Shown: piece by piece, positions 20,481-30,620 of the stretch
Numbering within the stretch: position 1 is the stretch's first letter
Layout: each line of letters begins with the position of its first letter
Origin: Martensiomyces pterosporus
Taxonomy: Eukaryota; Kickxellomycota; Kickxellomycetes; Kickxellales; Kickxellaceae
Direction: 5' to 3'
NCBI GenBank assembly: GCA_025201845.1
Contig: MU604010.1
Span: forward strand, 3,763-67,762
Length of the DNA: 64,000 nt
Program-made: the position numbers and the translations under genes
Notes under the pieces: model-generated
What the model saw: only the letters and a program-made list of their open reading frames with translations
What the model was told of the DNA's origin: nothing
Databases searched by the model: none

Positions 20481-22892
20481 CTAGATGCCAACGTCAGTGC
20501 TCACAGCACGCACCGCACTAGCCAGCTCCTGGGCCTTGGCGCGCAGCTCATCAAAGTAGATCTGCGAGTCCTGGGCCACGTGCCGGCGACGCAGGTGGTC
20601 CGCACGCCTGCGCTCCTCGGCCTCCACCATGCGCCCAAACGTGTGCTGCAAGTGCCAGACAAAGGGCCGAACAGCCCTCGACGTCTCCGTAGTAAGCCTC
20701 TCGGCGTGGTGCTCAACAAACCCTTCCTGCTTGAGCATCAGCGACACGCGGGTGGAGAGCTTGCGGCGCACAGTGGCGTCCATGTCGGACACCACATAGA
20801 ACACCGATCCGACACCAATGAGCATTGCCGTGCCCACGATCAGGCGGCGAGCAGTGCTGGCGCCCATTGTGGATGACAGCCTGAGCAACGCCAGCATGTT
20901 GCTGGCCATCGACTTGCTGGCAAACAGGGTCAGCGAAGCAGACGCAGAGATGGAGGTCAGCGCACCCCAGTTGTGGCTAAAGTCGAGATCGACAAAGTCC
21001 GAGAGCTCGAGCTGGACAGTATCGAGTGCATTGGAGATGCTGCCGATCGACGCGAGCTGGCTGGCAGAAACTGACGAGCCAGTGCCATCGTCCCACACGT
21101 CACCTCCCTTTGGCGCATCCAGCGCTCCCGCGGCAGGTTTGGCCTCGGCTGAAGTGTCGAGCAAGCGACGCTGAGCCTCGAGCTGGGACAGCTCGTTGTG
21201 CGCCTGCTGGATGGTGAAGCTGGCGAACCTGTCGCACTCCTTGACTTCGTGCTCGAGGTGGCGCACCATGGTGAGAAGAACGCTTTCAGCGTAGGTCCAC
21301 AGCGAGAGGAGACCAGGGTAAGCCACCTTCTCGCACACATCCTGAAGATGAACGGTGGTGTTTGTCAAGTGGGCAGTAGTGTGGCGGCGCACCTCCAGGC
21401 AGCTGCCATCCAGAATAGCCTCGGCCTGCTTCGAAGACTCTGTGCGCTCCTGCAGCAGGGTCTCGTACTTTGGCATGCTCTCGCGCAGGACCGCATTGAT
21501 CTCCTGGATGCGCTTGGTAGCAGCAGCGACGTTCTCGGCAGCCAGGTACTGGATGTCAAAGAGCACGTTCATTGCATACCGCTGCGCCGGGGCAAGCTTC
21601 GACTTGAACCTCTGCTCAAGTGTGAACGACCTCAGGCACTTTTCCATGCGCGAGAAGGACTCTGCAGGCGCAGCACTGCTGTCGTCAGCAGCAAGGAGGT
21701 CGCGTGCGCTGACAAAGTGCACAAGGTCCTGGCGCTCCTCATAGGTGAGCGGGGAGAGGTCGCGGATTTGGTCGAGAATCATGCGCTCGCAACGGTCCTT
21801 CCTGCGAATAGCGTCAAAGCGGTTGACGACGATAAAGATGTGCGCCTTTTCGTTGCCGGCATTGAGCAGGAAGTCCTGGCCGGAGAGCGTAAAGTGGTTC
21901 TCAGCATTGACAACAAACACCACAACGTCAATCTCCTCTTGGCGCGCAAACAGCTGGGTGGTCTTGAGCGAGTCGCGGTTGAGCCCAGGGGAGTCAATAA
22001 GTGCAACATCGACGACGCCGTTGTGCAGCAGGCTCTCGTCGTCGTTGCGCTTGTCCTGCGAGTATATCTTGAGCTGCTGGTAGTGCTCGTCGTTCTCCAT
22101 CACAATATCCTCGAGCTCATTCATGCTGACCCTGACAAAGGTAGCGGGGTCCTGGCGGTTGTAGCGCTCGATATCCGGCACAGCATGGATCTCCTCGACA
22201 CCGCCGTTCTGCGAGGCATCGACAACCTCGCAGAAGAGCATGGTGCACGGTTGCTGGTCAAAGGGGAGGATCTCGCGGCGCAAGAGGGCGTTAACGAGTG
22301 TGCTCTTTCCGGCATTCAGGTCACCGGTAACCAGGATCTTGGACGACTTGTCAATGACCCTGGCAATGAGCTTGTCGATATGGACCTCGCACTGTGAAAG
22401 CCTCTCGTCAAAGAGCCGTGCAATGCTCGACTCCTCCAACGAGCCCATGACATCCGAGTCTGCATGGTAGGACAGACGCAGATCGAGCTTGAGGACACTG
22501 AGGTCGTTTGGGTCCAGCAGCCTCTCCGAGGCATCTGCCGCGCCTGCGTTTGAGCGGCTGGAACCAAGGCCGTGTGCATCCTCTGCTGTCATCGAGCGGC
22601 GGACGGGTGTAGGAGCTAGCCCGCCATCCATCAGCGTTGAGGTGTCCGAGTAGATCATCGAGTTTGAGCGGCGCAAGCTCGATGGCTGGCTGCTGCCTGC
22701 TGTGTTGCTGCTGTATGTCTCGTTGGCTCTGGCCATCCTTGCCAGGGGGTAGTGGACAGGCCACTTTGTGCGGTTGTACTCCCCAATATCGTTGAGGAGA
22801 GCCTTTGTTCCCAGCAAGTGAGCATGGAGCCTACGGCATTTGTCAGCAAACACACGCTGCTGAAGCTCTTGCTCCTCGCGGTTAGAAGCCAT
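20481..22892 (-). CDS. FZO1: mitofusin, outer-membrane GTPase (Fzo1)
   Basis: Dynamin-related GTPase that fuses mitochondrial outer membranes. The 803-residue protein has a long Ser-rich N-terminus. The GTPase domain has G1 GDLNAGKST (about residue 190), a switch region containing QQPCTMLFCE, G3 DSPG (about 298) and G4 NRFD (about 355). Coiled coils follow, then two closely spaced hydrophobic segments (about 655-700), as expected for the hairpin that puts both ends in the cytosol, and a C-terminal heptad-repeat region. Yeast Fzo1 is 855 residues, so this is full length. No intron is seen. A 399-codon frame on the other strand (21198-22397) is an antisense shadow. Confidence 0.94.
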   Translation of the reverse strand: MASNREEQELQQRVFADKCRRLHAHLLGTKALLNDIGEYNRTKWPVHYPLARMARANETYSSNTAGSSQPSSLRRSNSMIYSDTSTLMDGGLAPTPVRRSMTAEDAHGLGSSRSNAGAADASERLLDPNDLSVLKLDLRLSYHADSDVMGSLEESSIARLFDERLSQCEVHIDKLIARVIDKSSKILVTGDLNAGKSTLVNALLRREILPFDQQPCTMLFCEVVDASQNGGVEEIHAVPDIERYNRQDPATFVRVSMNELEDIVMENDEHYQQLKIYSQDKRNDDESLLHNGVVDVALIDSPGLNRDSLKTTQLFARQEEIDVVVFVVNAENHFTLSGQDFLLNAGNEKAHIFIVVNRFDAIRRKDRCERMILDQIRDLSPLTYEERQDLVHFVSARDLLAADDSSAAPAESFSRMEKCLRSFTLEQRFKSKLAPAQRYAMNVLFDIQYLAAENVAAATKRIQEINAVLRESMPKYETLLQERTESSKQAEAILDGSCLEVRRHTTAHLTNTTVHLQDVCEKVAYPGLLSLWTYAESVLLTMVRHLEHEVKECDRFASFTIQQAHNELSQLEAQRRLLDTSAEAKPAAGALDAPKGGDVWDDGTGSSVSASQLASIGSISNALDTVQLELSDFVDLDFSHNWGALTSISASASLTLFASKSMASNMLALLRLSSTMGASTARRLIVGTAMLIGVGSVFYVVSDMDATVRRKLSTRVSLMLKQEGFVEHHAERLTTETSRAVRPFVWHLQHTFGRMVEAEERRRADHLRRRHVAQDSQIYFDELRAKAQELASAVRAVSTDVGI

Positions 22893-23546
22893 TTTTAAAA
22901 TAATAATAATAAAAGAGTGTGTGGTAAGCTCTCACAAGAAATGCTGCTGCTGTAATCAAGCCCTCTGCAGTGGAAATGATAATAAACAGCTCTGTTTTCC
23001 TCTTTTGGGATAAGCAGACAGGAGAGTAGGAGCAGAAAAAGTCAGAACGCGAAGCTGCAGAGCCGAATTTTTGTGACTAGGAAAAGGAAAGGGCTTATCG
23101 AAGTCGCGAGCGGAAAAAGAGAGCGAAAATACTTTTTTCCGCCTTATTATCGTGTTTACCTGCTCTCTGTCATCTGATTCACGTGCAGATATATACAGCG
23201 CCTCTGACTGGCTGCATGCAGGACTGCAGAATCCGCCAAGAGCCGCTGTGCAAGCCGCTGTGCTGCGAGCTGTGGCTCGAGCGACCTGGGTGCTACAGCT
23301 TTGCGCGTCTTTGCCACCAAAGCCGTTTGGCAGCGTGCTGCTGCTTGCATCACAGGCTGCTTCTGTTGTTTGCTTTGACCTACAACGCTTACTCTTAATT
23401 CAGTGCCACCAAATAGGTTTGGAGAGGTAAATGCTGGCAGGAGCAGCAGAGCAAATGCACAAGCAGCCCGCCACTACTCGCTCATTTCCTCACCAACGCA
23501 GTACTACTAGCTTCCTTTAAAGCGCAGGAAGGAGGACGAGAGAGAC
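22893..23546. promoter_or_regulatory. divergent upstream region of FZO1 and PARN
   Basis: 654 bases between the two start codons. An A/T-rich tract (TAA repeats, 22898-22912) lies next to the FZO1 start. No canonical TATA box and no convincing gene are present. Confidence 0.45.
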
Positions 23547-24944
23547 ATGGATGTTACCCGAGACAACTTTCCGCAGGCTCTAGCCGAGTTTGAGCAGGCT
23601 ATAGCAGCCTGCGACTTTGTGGCCATTGACATGGAGATGACCGGCCTGTATGAGGACAGGGCGAGCCATCCGAATCGACTGGACACCAAGGACGAGCGGT
23701 ACCAGAAGCTCAAAAAGAGCGTTGAGTCGTATGGCGTCACCCAAGTGGGCATCTGCCTGTTCTCGTGGACCGACGCCGCTGACTCGGATCCTGACTTTGG
23801 GCAGGTCGAGCATGGCTACTACGAGGCACGGCCATTCAACTTCAATGTGTTTCCGTGCACCAATGTCAACGGCGTCCCGGTCGAGGTTCACTTTGGATGC
23901 AAAAACACCGCGTTTGATTTCCTTGCAAGGAATTCGTTTGACTTCAACAAGTGGATATACCAGGGCATACCTTATCTGCGGTCGGAAGAAGCGATCCGTG
24001 TCAAGAAAGAGAAGATGGACCTAATCAAAAACCGCCGGCAAGCGATGGTCGATGTCGGCGAGAAGAACAGGCAGTTTGTTGAGGAGTTTGAGCTTGCGCT
24101 GAGGAAATTTGTCAGATCTAATAGCACGCAGATGAAGTACTCTACGTCCAACTCGTTTGAGCGCAAGCTGATCTACCAAAAGGTCAGCGAGTACGATAGC
24201 TTGGGCACGACTGGCCGCGCTGGGTTCATTGAGGTATTCAAGTCAACCAAGAAGGCCATTGCAAGGCAACAGGACCGGAAGATTGAGACCCTAAACAAGT
24301 GCATCAAGGAGGCAACGGGCTTTTGTGCGGTCATTGACCTTTTGTCGGCAGCCAAAAAGCCAGTTGTCGGCCACAACATGCCGCTCGACATCCTCCATGC
24401 CTACTCAAAGTTTTACAAGCCGCTGCCTGCTACGCGCGCCGAGTTTGAAGCTGCAGTTGGCAAGTTCCTCCCTGTGCTCATTGACACAAAGTACATTATC
24501 GAGTCGACGCCTGCAATCAAGGCCAAGTACCGCACGTCGAACTTGGACGAGATTGCGCCGATCTTGGAATCCGAATCTCGCACTGCACACCCGCTGATCC
24601 GCAACCACCCGCGCTTCACAAGGGATATGACCAGAAATATGCACGAGGCTGGGTTTGACGCCTACATGACCGGAGCCACATTCATCCGGCTGCTCAACCT
24701 CGGCGGCGGCCTACGTCTGAATGGCTCGGGCAGGGCGACGGAGGTGGAGCACAGCAGCGAGCTTGTTCTTTACCGCTACATCAACCGCCTGTATCTCGCC
24801 AGCTCAGACGACATATTCTGGCCCATCACTGCAGATGCCAGGCCAGCGAGGGCTCTTGGAGCACCGCCAAACCCTGGCGAGGCCATCACCACCAAGCACC
24901 TTATGAATGGCATCTCAGCCGACTTTTCAACCAGCAGCTTCTAA
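23547..24944 (+). CDS. PARN: poly(A)-specific ribonuclease, PARN family
   Basis: 3'-to-5' exonuclease of the DEDD (CAF1/PARN) family that shortens poly(A) tails and trims small RNAs. All catalytic residues are visible: Asp28 and Glu30 in AIDMEMTGL, Asp281 in GHNMPLDILHA, and His366 and Asp371 in RNMHEAGFDAYMTG. The spacing closely matches human PARN, whose first two are also 28 and 30. The substrate-facing segment FPCTNVNGVPVEVHFGC and the R3H-like insertion region (about residues 160-235) are present. The protein ends soon after the nuclease fold, at 465 residues (human PARN 639). It therefore lacks the C-terminal RRM-like cap-binding domain and is closer in size to PNLDC1-type proteins. No intron is seen. 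Confidence 0.9.
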   Translation: MDVTRDNFPQALAEFEQAIAACDFVAIDMEMTGLYEDRASHPNRLDTKDERYQKLKKSVESYGVTQVGICLFSWTDAADSDPDFGQVEHGYYEARPFNFNVFPCTNVNGVPVEVHFGCKNTAFDFLARNSFDFNKWIYQGIPYLRSEEAIRVKKEKMDLIKNRRQAMVDVGEKNRQFVEEFELALRKFVRSNSTQMKYSTSNSFERKLIYQKVSEYDSLGTTGRAGFIEVFKSTKKAIARQQDRKIETLNKCIKEATGFCAVIDLLSAAKKPVVGHNMPLDILHAYSKFYKPLPATRAEFEAAVGKFLPVLIDTKYIIESTPAIKAKYRTSNLDEIAPILESESRTAHPLIRNHPRFTRDMTRNMHEAGFDAYMTGATFIRLLNLGGGLRLNGSGRATEVEHSSELVLYRYINRLYLASSDDIFWPITADARPARALGAPPNPGEAITTKHLMNGISADFSTSSF

Positions 24945-25152
24945 CAGCCGCTCTCGGGTGCAGAGCGAAGAAATAAACAAAAGCCAGGTATGTGGATCTG
25001 GCAGCCTGTTATTGGCTGCATGTGAAAATCCAGTAGCAGCAGCAAAGATGTCCATTTACAAGCTCAGCCTGCGAGAGACTGAACGCGCTTTAACCAGCTT
25101 CTCTTCTTCGTCAATCCTCACTTCTTTTTTCGCATCGGCTGATTCAACAAGG

Positions 25153-26094
25153 ATGTTTGGCTCGCTTGCAAAGTTTGCGCTCGGCGCGCTCTCCGTGCTG
25201 TCTATGCCAGCTGTTTTGGCTGATGACTATATTGAAACCGACATCCATTACCTTCGGGGCCTCACCCTTGAGCCTCCGTATATCGACGAGGGCTTCCAAA
25301 TGCGCAACTATGACTTTGGCGGCGACACGATTATAAACAGCATGGGCAACATTCGCCTGACCCCTGACCTGCCCTCCCGCCGGGGCTTTATCTGGAGCAC
25401 AGTGCCTCTGCCTGATGACTACTGGAAGGTCGAATTTGACTTCAAAATCGGCGGCAAGGGCGGCTACCTGTTCGGCGACGGCATGGGCTTCTTTGTCACC
25501 AAGGAGCGCGCGACCCCTGGCCCCGTATTTGGCAACCGGGATTACTTTAACGGCCTGGGCATTTTCTTTGACACGTACCCTAATGGCAAGCACGACTTTT
25601 CGATTCCTTTCGTCATGGGCATGATTGGCGATGGAAAGACGCCCTATGACAACGCCAACGACGGCGACGCGAACAGGCTTGGCATGTGCGAGGCTTACTT
25701 CCGCAACCTGAAGGAGCCCACCAGGGCGTCGGTCACCTACTTGCGCAACCAGTTCGTCAACCTCCAGCTGCAGCTCCAGCCCGAGGACAAGTGGATCAAC
25801 TGCTTCACGATTACCAACGTTACCATCCCCCATGGCTCATTCCTTGGATTCACTGCTCTGACTGGCGATATCAGCGACAACCACGATATTATCTCGGTCC
25901 ATGCCGAGACCCTGCGTGCCGATGCACTCAAGAACTACAACCACATTCCCAATGTTCCTCTGCCAGTCCTGAACCACTCCAAGGGCGGCTCGTTCTTTGG
26001 GCTGTTCTTCAAGCTCCTTATTGTTGCTGGTGTCTTTGGCGGTATGTTTGTCGCTTACAAGAAGTACTCGGCCGACAGCTCCAAGCGGTTCTAA
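25153..26094 (+). CDS. L-type lectin, VIP36/ERGIC-53 family cargo receptor
   Basis: Predicted type I membrane lectin that binds high-mannose N-glycans on cargo in the early secretory pathway. The 313-residue protein has a signal peptide (about residues 1-24, ending AVLADDY). The legume-type lectin domain follows, with FGGDTIINSMGNIRLTPD, GDGMGFFVTKER and the calcium/mannose-binding FFDTYPNGKHD. A single membrane span lies near 280-302 and the cytosolic tail is short and basic, ending SKRF. The size and domain order fit VIP36 (LMAN2) rather than the longer coiled-coil ERGIC-53. The open frame extends upstream to 24907, overlapping the PARN end. The ATG at 25153 is preferred because it places the signal peptide at the very start; ATG 25048 would bury it. 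Confidence 0.9.
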   Translation: MFGSLAKFALGALSVLSMPAVLADDYIETDIHYLRGLTLEPPYIDEGFQMRNYDFGGDTIINSMGNIRLTPDLPSRRGFIWSTVPLPDDYWKVEFDFKIGGKGGYLFGDGMGFFVTKERATPGPVFGNRDYFNGLGIFFDTYPNGKHDFSIPFVMGMIGDGKTPYDNANDGDANRLGMCEAYFRNLKEPTRASVTYLRNQFVNLQLQLQPEDKWINCFTITNVTIPHGSFLGFTALTGDISDNHDIISVHAETLRADALKNYNHIPNVPLPVLNHSKGGSFFGLFFKLLIVAGVFGGMFVAYKKYSADSSKRF

Positions 26095-26296
26095 CATTTT
26101 CCACACCCTATCCTTCAATCCTTTGGCTTTTCAATATACCATCAGCCACAATATGCACCAGTAGCGCAGTGGTGGATTTTTCCTGCATGACGTGTGCCCC
26201 CCTAGTCCTCTGATGCCCCCGCATTCTTCTTTTGCTCGCCGCGGCTTTCTAATTAAATTCAACCTTTCTTGACTCCACACACTTTCAAATTGAGAC

Positions 26297-27583
26297 ATGG
26301 TCGAGGTATTTGGCTATTTTTCCGTTCAGCCTGACTGGCAGGTTGATGTCAAGAGTGCGCTCGCTGGCAACGAAGGCGCGCATAAATTCTGGGTGTCCGC
26401 GTACAAGCAGGGGCAGCCGTCCATCCATGATACGGTCACCGTGACCAGGTCAGCTTCTGCCGATGGCACTAGCCTTATCAGCCTTGATACAGGCGGAGCT
26501 GGCGACATCACCGCCGAGTACATTAATCCGTACCAGCTTCGACTATCGAGCCAAAAGCTGGGTATACCGCCAACAGTCTACACTGCCTCGCGCAAGTCTG
26601 TGCGCTGCTCGCAGATAACGCGTGGCTCAGGCGTGCAGTCGTTCGATATAAGCAGGTATGGAGGACTAGCTGTTGCCTGCGGTGATGATGGAGCGATGGA
26701 TGTGTATGAAACCGAAGGCAGTGTGCATCGGGTGCAGCTCGAAGGCCACTTTGGCGATGTCACCTGCTGCCAGTTCTTCCCTTCAGGCCAAGTGGCTCTT
26801 AGCGGAGCAACCGATATGCGCTTGAAGATCTGGTCTGCCAGCGATGGCACAAATCCAGTCACCCTGGTGGGCCACCATGCGGCTATCACCGATACATCGA
26901 TCGTTGGGGTTGGAAAGAACGTTGTGTCGGCGTCTAAGGACGGCACAGTGCGTCTGTGGCACTGCGGATCATCGTCGCTACTCCACACATTCAGTGTTTC
27001 AAAGCTGCCCATCAACCGCATCGAGCTAGTGACTTGTTCACCCACGTCTGATGCCGGTGCTAATGCTGAGCTTCCGCCAAACGAATTTGAAACCAGTGGC
27101 GTTGTTGTAGCTACTGGCTGCGAGGACGGCCGTGTGGTGCTTCTTGATCTTCTCTCCAAATCCACTGTTGCAGTGTTTGGGTCCTTGCAACATGCACCAG
27201 TGCGTGCTGTTGCCTACGACGTCTCTCAAGGCCTTATATTCACTGGTCTATCGGATGGTGTGGTAGAACTGTGGTCTGTGGATGATCCGTCAACACCGCT
27301 GTACGCATTGAAACGCAACGATTCGCCCGTCACAAACATCAACCTCGTGCGCAGAGAATCGGGCTCGCCGCTTGTGTGTGTAGCAACTGAGGATGGCCAG
27401 CTGTTCCTTGCATCATTCACACTGGCTGCCGGACGGGTGACACTTGCGGAGATTGTAGAGGACCTTGTTGGCTTTGACGTCGACCCTATAAGCCGCGTCA
27501 GAGTATCTCCTTCGATTGAGAAAAAATACGGCCGCCAAGCCATTTGGGCGTCAGGTCGCGGTAGCAGTGTTTTTGAGTTCTAA
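26297..27583 (+). CDS. RPN14: WD40 proteasome assembly factor, PAAF1/Rpn14 family
   Basis: Chaperone for assembly of the 19S proteasome base that binds Rpt ATPases. The 428-residue protein has the characteristic non-WD N-terminus followed by beta-propeller repeats. These include HFGDVTCCQFFPSGQVALSG, MRLKIWSASDGTNPVTLVGH and NVVSASKDGTVRLWHCGSS, which closely follow the human PAAF1 repeat order. At least five WD-type blades can be recognised between about residues 100 and 360. No intron, signal peptide or membrane segment is seen. The gene ends only about 69 bases from the stop codon of the convergent CCCH gene, so the two 3' UTRs very likely overlap. Confidence 0.88.
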   Translation: MVEVFGYFSVQPDWQVDVKSALAGNEGAHKFWVSAYKQGQPSIHDTVTVTRSASADGTSLISLDTGGAGDITAEYINPYQLRLSSQKLGIPPTVYTASRKSVRCSQITRGSGVQSFDISRYGGLAVACGDDGAMDVYETEGSVHRVQLEGHFGDVTCCQFFPSGQVALSGATDMRLKIWSASDGTNPVTLVGHHAAITDTSIVGVGKNVVSASKDGTVRLWHCGSSSLLHTFSVSKLPINRIELVTCSPTSDAGANAELPPNEFETSGVVVATGCEDGRVVLLDLLSKSTVAVFGSLQHAPVRAVAYDVSQGLIFTGLSDGVVELWSVDDPSTPLYALKRNDSPVTNINLVRRESGSPLVCVATEDGQLFLASFTLAAGRVTLAEIVEDLVGFDVDPISRVRVSPSIEKKYGRQAIWASGRGSSVFEF

Positions 27584-27652
27584 GGTACATTTCTACAATA
27601 GCTATATAAATGGAAGGCTGCCTAATAATCTATATCGTGCCGGGCTCTCAAT

Positions 27653-29965
27653 TTAGCTGCTGAGAAACTGCTCAAAGTCGGCATCCATGTAGGAATCCTC
27701 CAGCTCAGCCTTTGAGATCTTGTCGCCCGCGGGTGTATTGGCAAGCGGACCGCTCAGATCAAGGGCCATGTCCAGATCGGCCATCTCCTTTTCAAACATT
27801 GCAACATAGTTTGGCACACTGGGCTCCGCCGGCTTCGTTATTTTGTGTGTGATCGGCGTGCTGGGCTTTGCTCGCTTGCTCTCTGAGGCATCACTGGCAG
27901 CATCGTCGCCATCGTCCGCCAAAACACGTTTTCCTAAAGCCACCTCTGTCTCCTCTTTCTCCTTTGGCTGGGCTTGGACTTGGCTGATCAATGGCGAAGG
28001 CTTTGGAGTAGAAGCCGTAGACTGAACTGCGCTGGCCATTTCAGCATCGCTCTCAGACACAATCGGAGAAAACCCCGCTGCAGCTTCTTTTGCGGCTGCT
28101 TCCGCCTTCTTGCGCCGCTTCATCTCCATGATCTCTTGGAACGACCGAACCTTTGGAACCGATACTGCAGCTGCCTCTGGCTTATTCATAGTAGACTCCT
28201 TGCTGGCTACAGTCGCGTTGGCAGCCTTTTTCTCTTTCTTTTTCGCAGGTTTCTCCTTTTGCTCCGGTGCTGGCTGCACTAAGGGCTGCGATGTGGTACT
28301 GATTACAGCTTCCGCTGGGCCTGACTCTGGGCCTGGTATCTGTTCTGCCATGTGGGCAGGGCCGAGGATCTGCTCGATTCCATCTGTGGGTTGGCCGCTG
28401 CTGTGCAGGGATATTGATTCAGCAGCTTTGGCGGTGACCGGTGTCTCGTGGGTGCTTTCGATCTCACTACTGTCTAGTGCTGCTTGTTTTCCAGTAGCAT
28501 CCGCTGGAGACGGCGAAGGCGTGTCTACGTCTCCAACAACATATGATGCAAATTCCGAAGCATAGCATACCTTCGAAACGGGAGAGTTTGAGGCAGATCG
28601 GTCTGCTGAATCAAGCGCTTCATTAGTCCGGTGCGAATTTGCTATCGCGCCCACGTCGAACTTCTGGGAAGGCGGATTGAACGCACTGCAATTTGTCCCT
28701 GTCTGGACAGCTGTAGGTGCTGTAGGTGCTGTAGGTGCTGGTGGTGCTGGTGGTGTTGGCGGTGTTGGTGGTGCTAGTAGTGCTGTCTGGCGTGTTGCAC
28801 CTGCCGGTCGAGGCTTTGGAGTTGGCACTTTGGGTGCTGCCTTGGAAATACCCAGGATATCGTATATGGTCATGACCTTTCTGTGTTCTGGCGCCTTTCC
28901 TCTGAAATCCGGCTTGGCGGTAGCTATGGCGTTCGTTGGATTCATACCTGGTGCTGCTTTTGGCTTTGCTAGCTGGGCTTCTTCGTTTTTCGCTTTTTGC
29001 AACCGCGCTCGTAGATTCTGCTTCTGATCGCTCCGCACAGGTTCCTGGTTGGATGCTGCTGCCGGTTTGCTTGCAAATGCGCTGCCCATCGATGACAGCT
29101 CTGTGCCGAAGGCTGATTTAGTGCTAAACGATGCCGTGCTTGGTTTTGGTGCAGTGGCAGCATCCACCTCCATGTCTACATCATTTGAGGCACTAGGCGA
29201 AGAACGCAATGCTGATGCAAAGGAACCCTGGCTAGCAAACGCACTGCTAGTAGCGCCTGTGTTGAATGCCTTTGAGATATGGCCACTAAATGCAGAGCCC
29301 TGCTGGCCATGTTGGCTCTTGAATGCTGAGGAAAATGCTCTGGTCGCCTGAAAGGCCGGTTTTGCTGCCGTATTGGTGCCAGTATTTGGTCCAGGTCGCT
29401 GCTGCTGCTGCTGCGTCTGTAGTTGCTGCTGCTGTGCAGGCCGAGGAGGTTTACCTGTAGATGCCGATGCCAATGCCGCTGTCCATTGCATAGATTGGCT
29501 ATGTCGTGGTTGAGGCCGTGTAGCCATTGCAGCTGGCCCACTCTTAGCTCTAAAGGTCGAATTAACAGCTACTGACGGTTGTGTCTGCGGCACAAATGCT
29601 TTGGCATTGGCGTTCAGGCCTGAGCTGGGCCTCGGAGGCCGAATGCTACTGGGCTTGGTCGATGGGCCGCCAGCTACTGCTCCACCGTGTGGTTTGGAGT
29701 GCTTGAAAATACAGTCTGGTCGAGTGCACACGCCGCCATTTTCCTCATTGCGACAAGGTATTTCCGCGGGGTGCTTTGTTCCTTTGCCTACAGCACCCGT
29801 ATGTCGCTTGCCGCAGTCGTCCAAAGGGCAAGCTCCTGTTTGCGCGTAGCTTTGGCAGATTTCCTCCGTGTTGCGCGCTCCCTCGCTGTGTCGGAACGGA
29901 CAGCTGCTTCCATTCCGGCAGGAACCATGTAGAAAGAAATGGCAGTCTTGCTTGCCCTTGTCCAT
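27653..29965 (-). CDS. CCCH zinc-finger protein, ZC3H11A-like
   Basis: Predicted RNA-binding nuclear protein of 770 residues. The N-terminus holds three closely spaced CCCH fingers (about residues 7-92). The first reads CHFFLHGSCRNGSSCPFRH, the second contains CQSYAQTGACPLDDCGKRH and the third CRNEENGGVCTRPDCIFKH. This arrangement is typical of ZC3H11A, a TREX-associated mRNA export factor. The rest is low-complexity (Pro/Ala/Thr repeats, Gln tracts, Lys/Glu-rich helices) and is not diagnostic. The ATG at 29965 is used because it lies three bases after a strong acceptor (tttttattttcag), which implies an intron in the 5' UTR. Residues read upstream of that acceptor belong to the intron. The functional call rests on the fingers alone. 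Confidence 0.8.
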   Translation of the reverse strand: MDKGKQDCHFFLHGSCRNGSSCPFRHSEGARNTEEICQSYAQTGACPLDDCGKRHTGAVGKGTKHPAEIPCRNEENGGVCTRPDCIFKHSKPHGGAVAGGPSTKPSSIRPPRPSSGLNANAKAFVPQTQPSVAVNSTFRAKSGPAAMATRPQPRHSQSMQWTAALASASTGKPPRPAQQQQLQTQQQQQRPGPNTGTNTAAKPAFQATRAFSSAFKSQHGQQGSAFSGHISKAFNTGATSSAFASQGSFASALRSSPSASNDVDMEVDAATAPKPSTASFSTKSAFGTELSSMGSAFASKPAAASNQEPVRSDQKQNLRARLQKAKNEEAQLAKPKAAPGMNPTNAIATAKPDFRGKAPEHRKVMTIYDILGISKAAPKVPTPKPRPAGATRQTALLAPPTPPTPPAPPAPTAPTAPTAVQTGTNCSAFNPPSQKFDVGAIANSHRTNEALDSADRSASNSPVSKVCYASEFASYVVGDVDTPSPSPADATGKQAALDSSEIESTHETPVTAKAAESISLHSSGQPTDGIEQILGPAHMAEQIPGPESGPAEAVISTTSQPLVQPAPEQKEKPAKKKEKKAANATVASKESTMNKPEAAAVSVPKVRSFQEIMEMKRRKKAEAAAKEAAAGFSPIVSESDAEMASAVQSTASTPKPSPLISQVQAQPKEKEETEVALGKRVLADDGDDAASDASESKRAKPSTPITHKITKPAEPSVPNYVAMFEKEMADLDMALDLSGPLANTPAGDKISKAELEDSYMDADFEQFLSS

Positions 29966-30539
29966 TATCTGAAAATAAAAAGACGAAAATACCAAGCTGT
30001 TGTCAGACTAATAAATTGTAAAAAGAACAGAAAAGAAAAGCGTGGTTGGTAAGCAGCAAGGGTGTGATGATTTGACAATGCGACCACGAGAAGGATCAGA
30101 AGACTAGATGGGGATGGCTGTGGATAGGCGCTATAGTGCGGGTCCTAGCTTTTTGCAGCCTCTGTGCCCGCCTGCTGCTGTTGCGTGAAACGAGAGATGC
30201 TGGTGTTTTGTTGGGACTATGCAGCGTTTCACTAGGTAAATGATGCTGGGTTGTAGGCGATGGCTGGGGTATGCGTGCGCATCGCGGATGCCGCAGCTGG
30301 ACTAGATGGCAGCTGGGCAGTGGCATTACAGACGCCCACACCATGGTCGGCACTGTGCATCTCCGTGCTCTCGTGGCAGCAGGTAGTTTTGGCGCAGCCA
30401 TTGGAGACAGCAAGCGAAAGAGCAAAGGCGAGCAATCACAGTAGACGTGGCATGCATTCATGATCGCAACACAATATTTATGACAGCTGATGTTTATCTT
30501 TGCGGATCGTCGGATCTGAGCGGATCGCTGCTTTCTGAT
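29966..30539. other. intergenic region with 5' UTR intron and a start-less open frame
   Basis: Holds the promoter, leader and probable 5' UTR intron of the CCCH gene, and the upstream flank of tRNA-Arg. On the minus strand, 30435-30232 is an open frame beginning LLAFALSLAVSNGC, which looks like a signal peptide, but it follows a stop codon directly and has no ATG. A longer antisense frame through the tRNA is not credible. Confidence 0.4.
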
Positions 30540-30612
30540 GCTCTGCTGGCGCAATTGGAAGCGCGTAAGACTTCTAATCTTAAGGTTGCGGGTTCGAGCC
30601 CCGCGTGGAGCT
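30540..30612 (+). tRNA. tRNA-Arg (anticodon UCU)
   Basis: A complete 73-nt cloverleaf without an intron. The 7-bp acceptor stem GCTCTGC pairs with GTGGAGC, the D stem is GCGC/GCGC around AATTGGAA, and the anticodon stem is TAAGA/TCTTA. The loop CTTCTAA places TCT at positions 34-36, and the T arm is GCGGG TTCGAGC CCCGC. It reads AGA codons. The discriminator is T. It serves as a boundary between the CCCH and ALYREF-like genes. Confidence 0.95.
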
Positions 30613-30620
30613 TTTGTTTT
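30612..30620 (+). terminator. RNA polymerase III terminator of tRNA-Arg
   Basis: Two T4 runs separated by one G begin at the discriminator base, as expected for Pol III termination. Confidence 0.75.

Noticed and set aside
21198..22397. 399-codon frame antisense to the mitofusin gene
   Set aside because: Same cause. The sense frame has G1, G3 and G4 motifs in the correct order.
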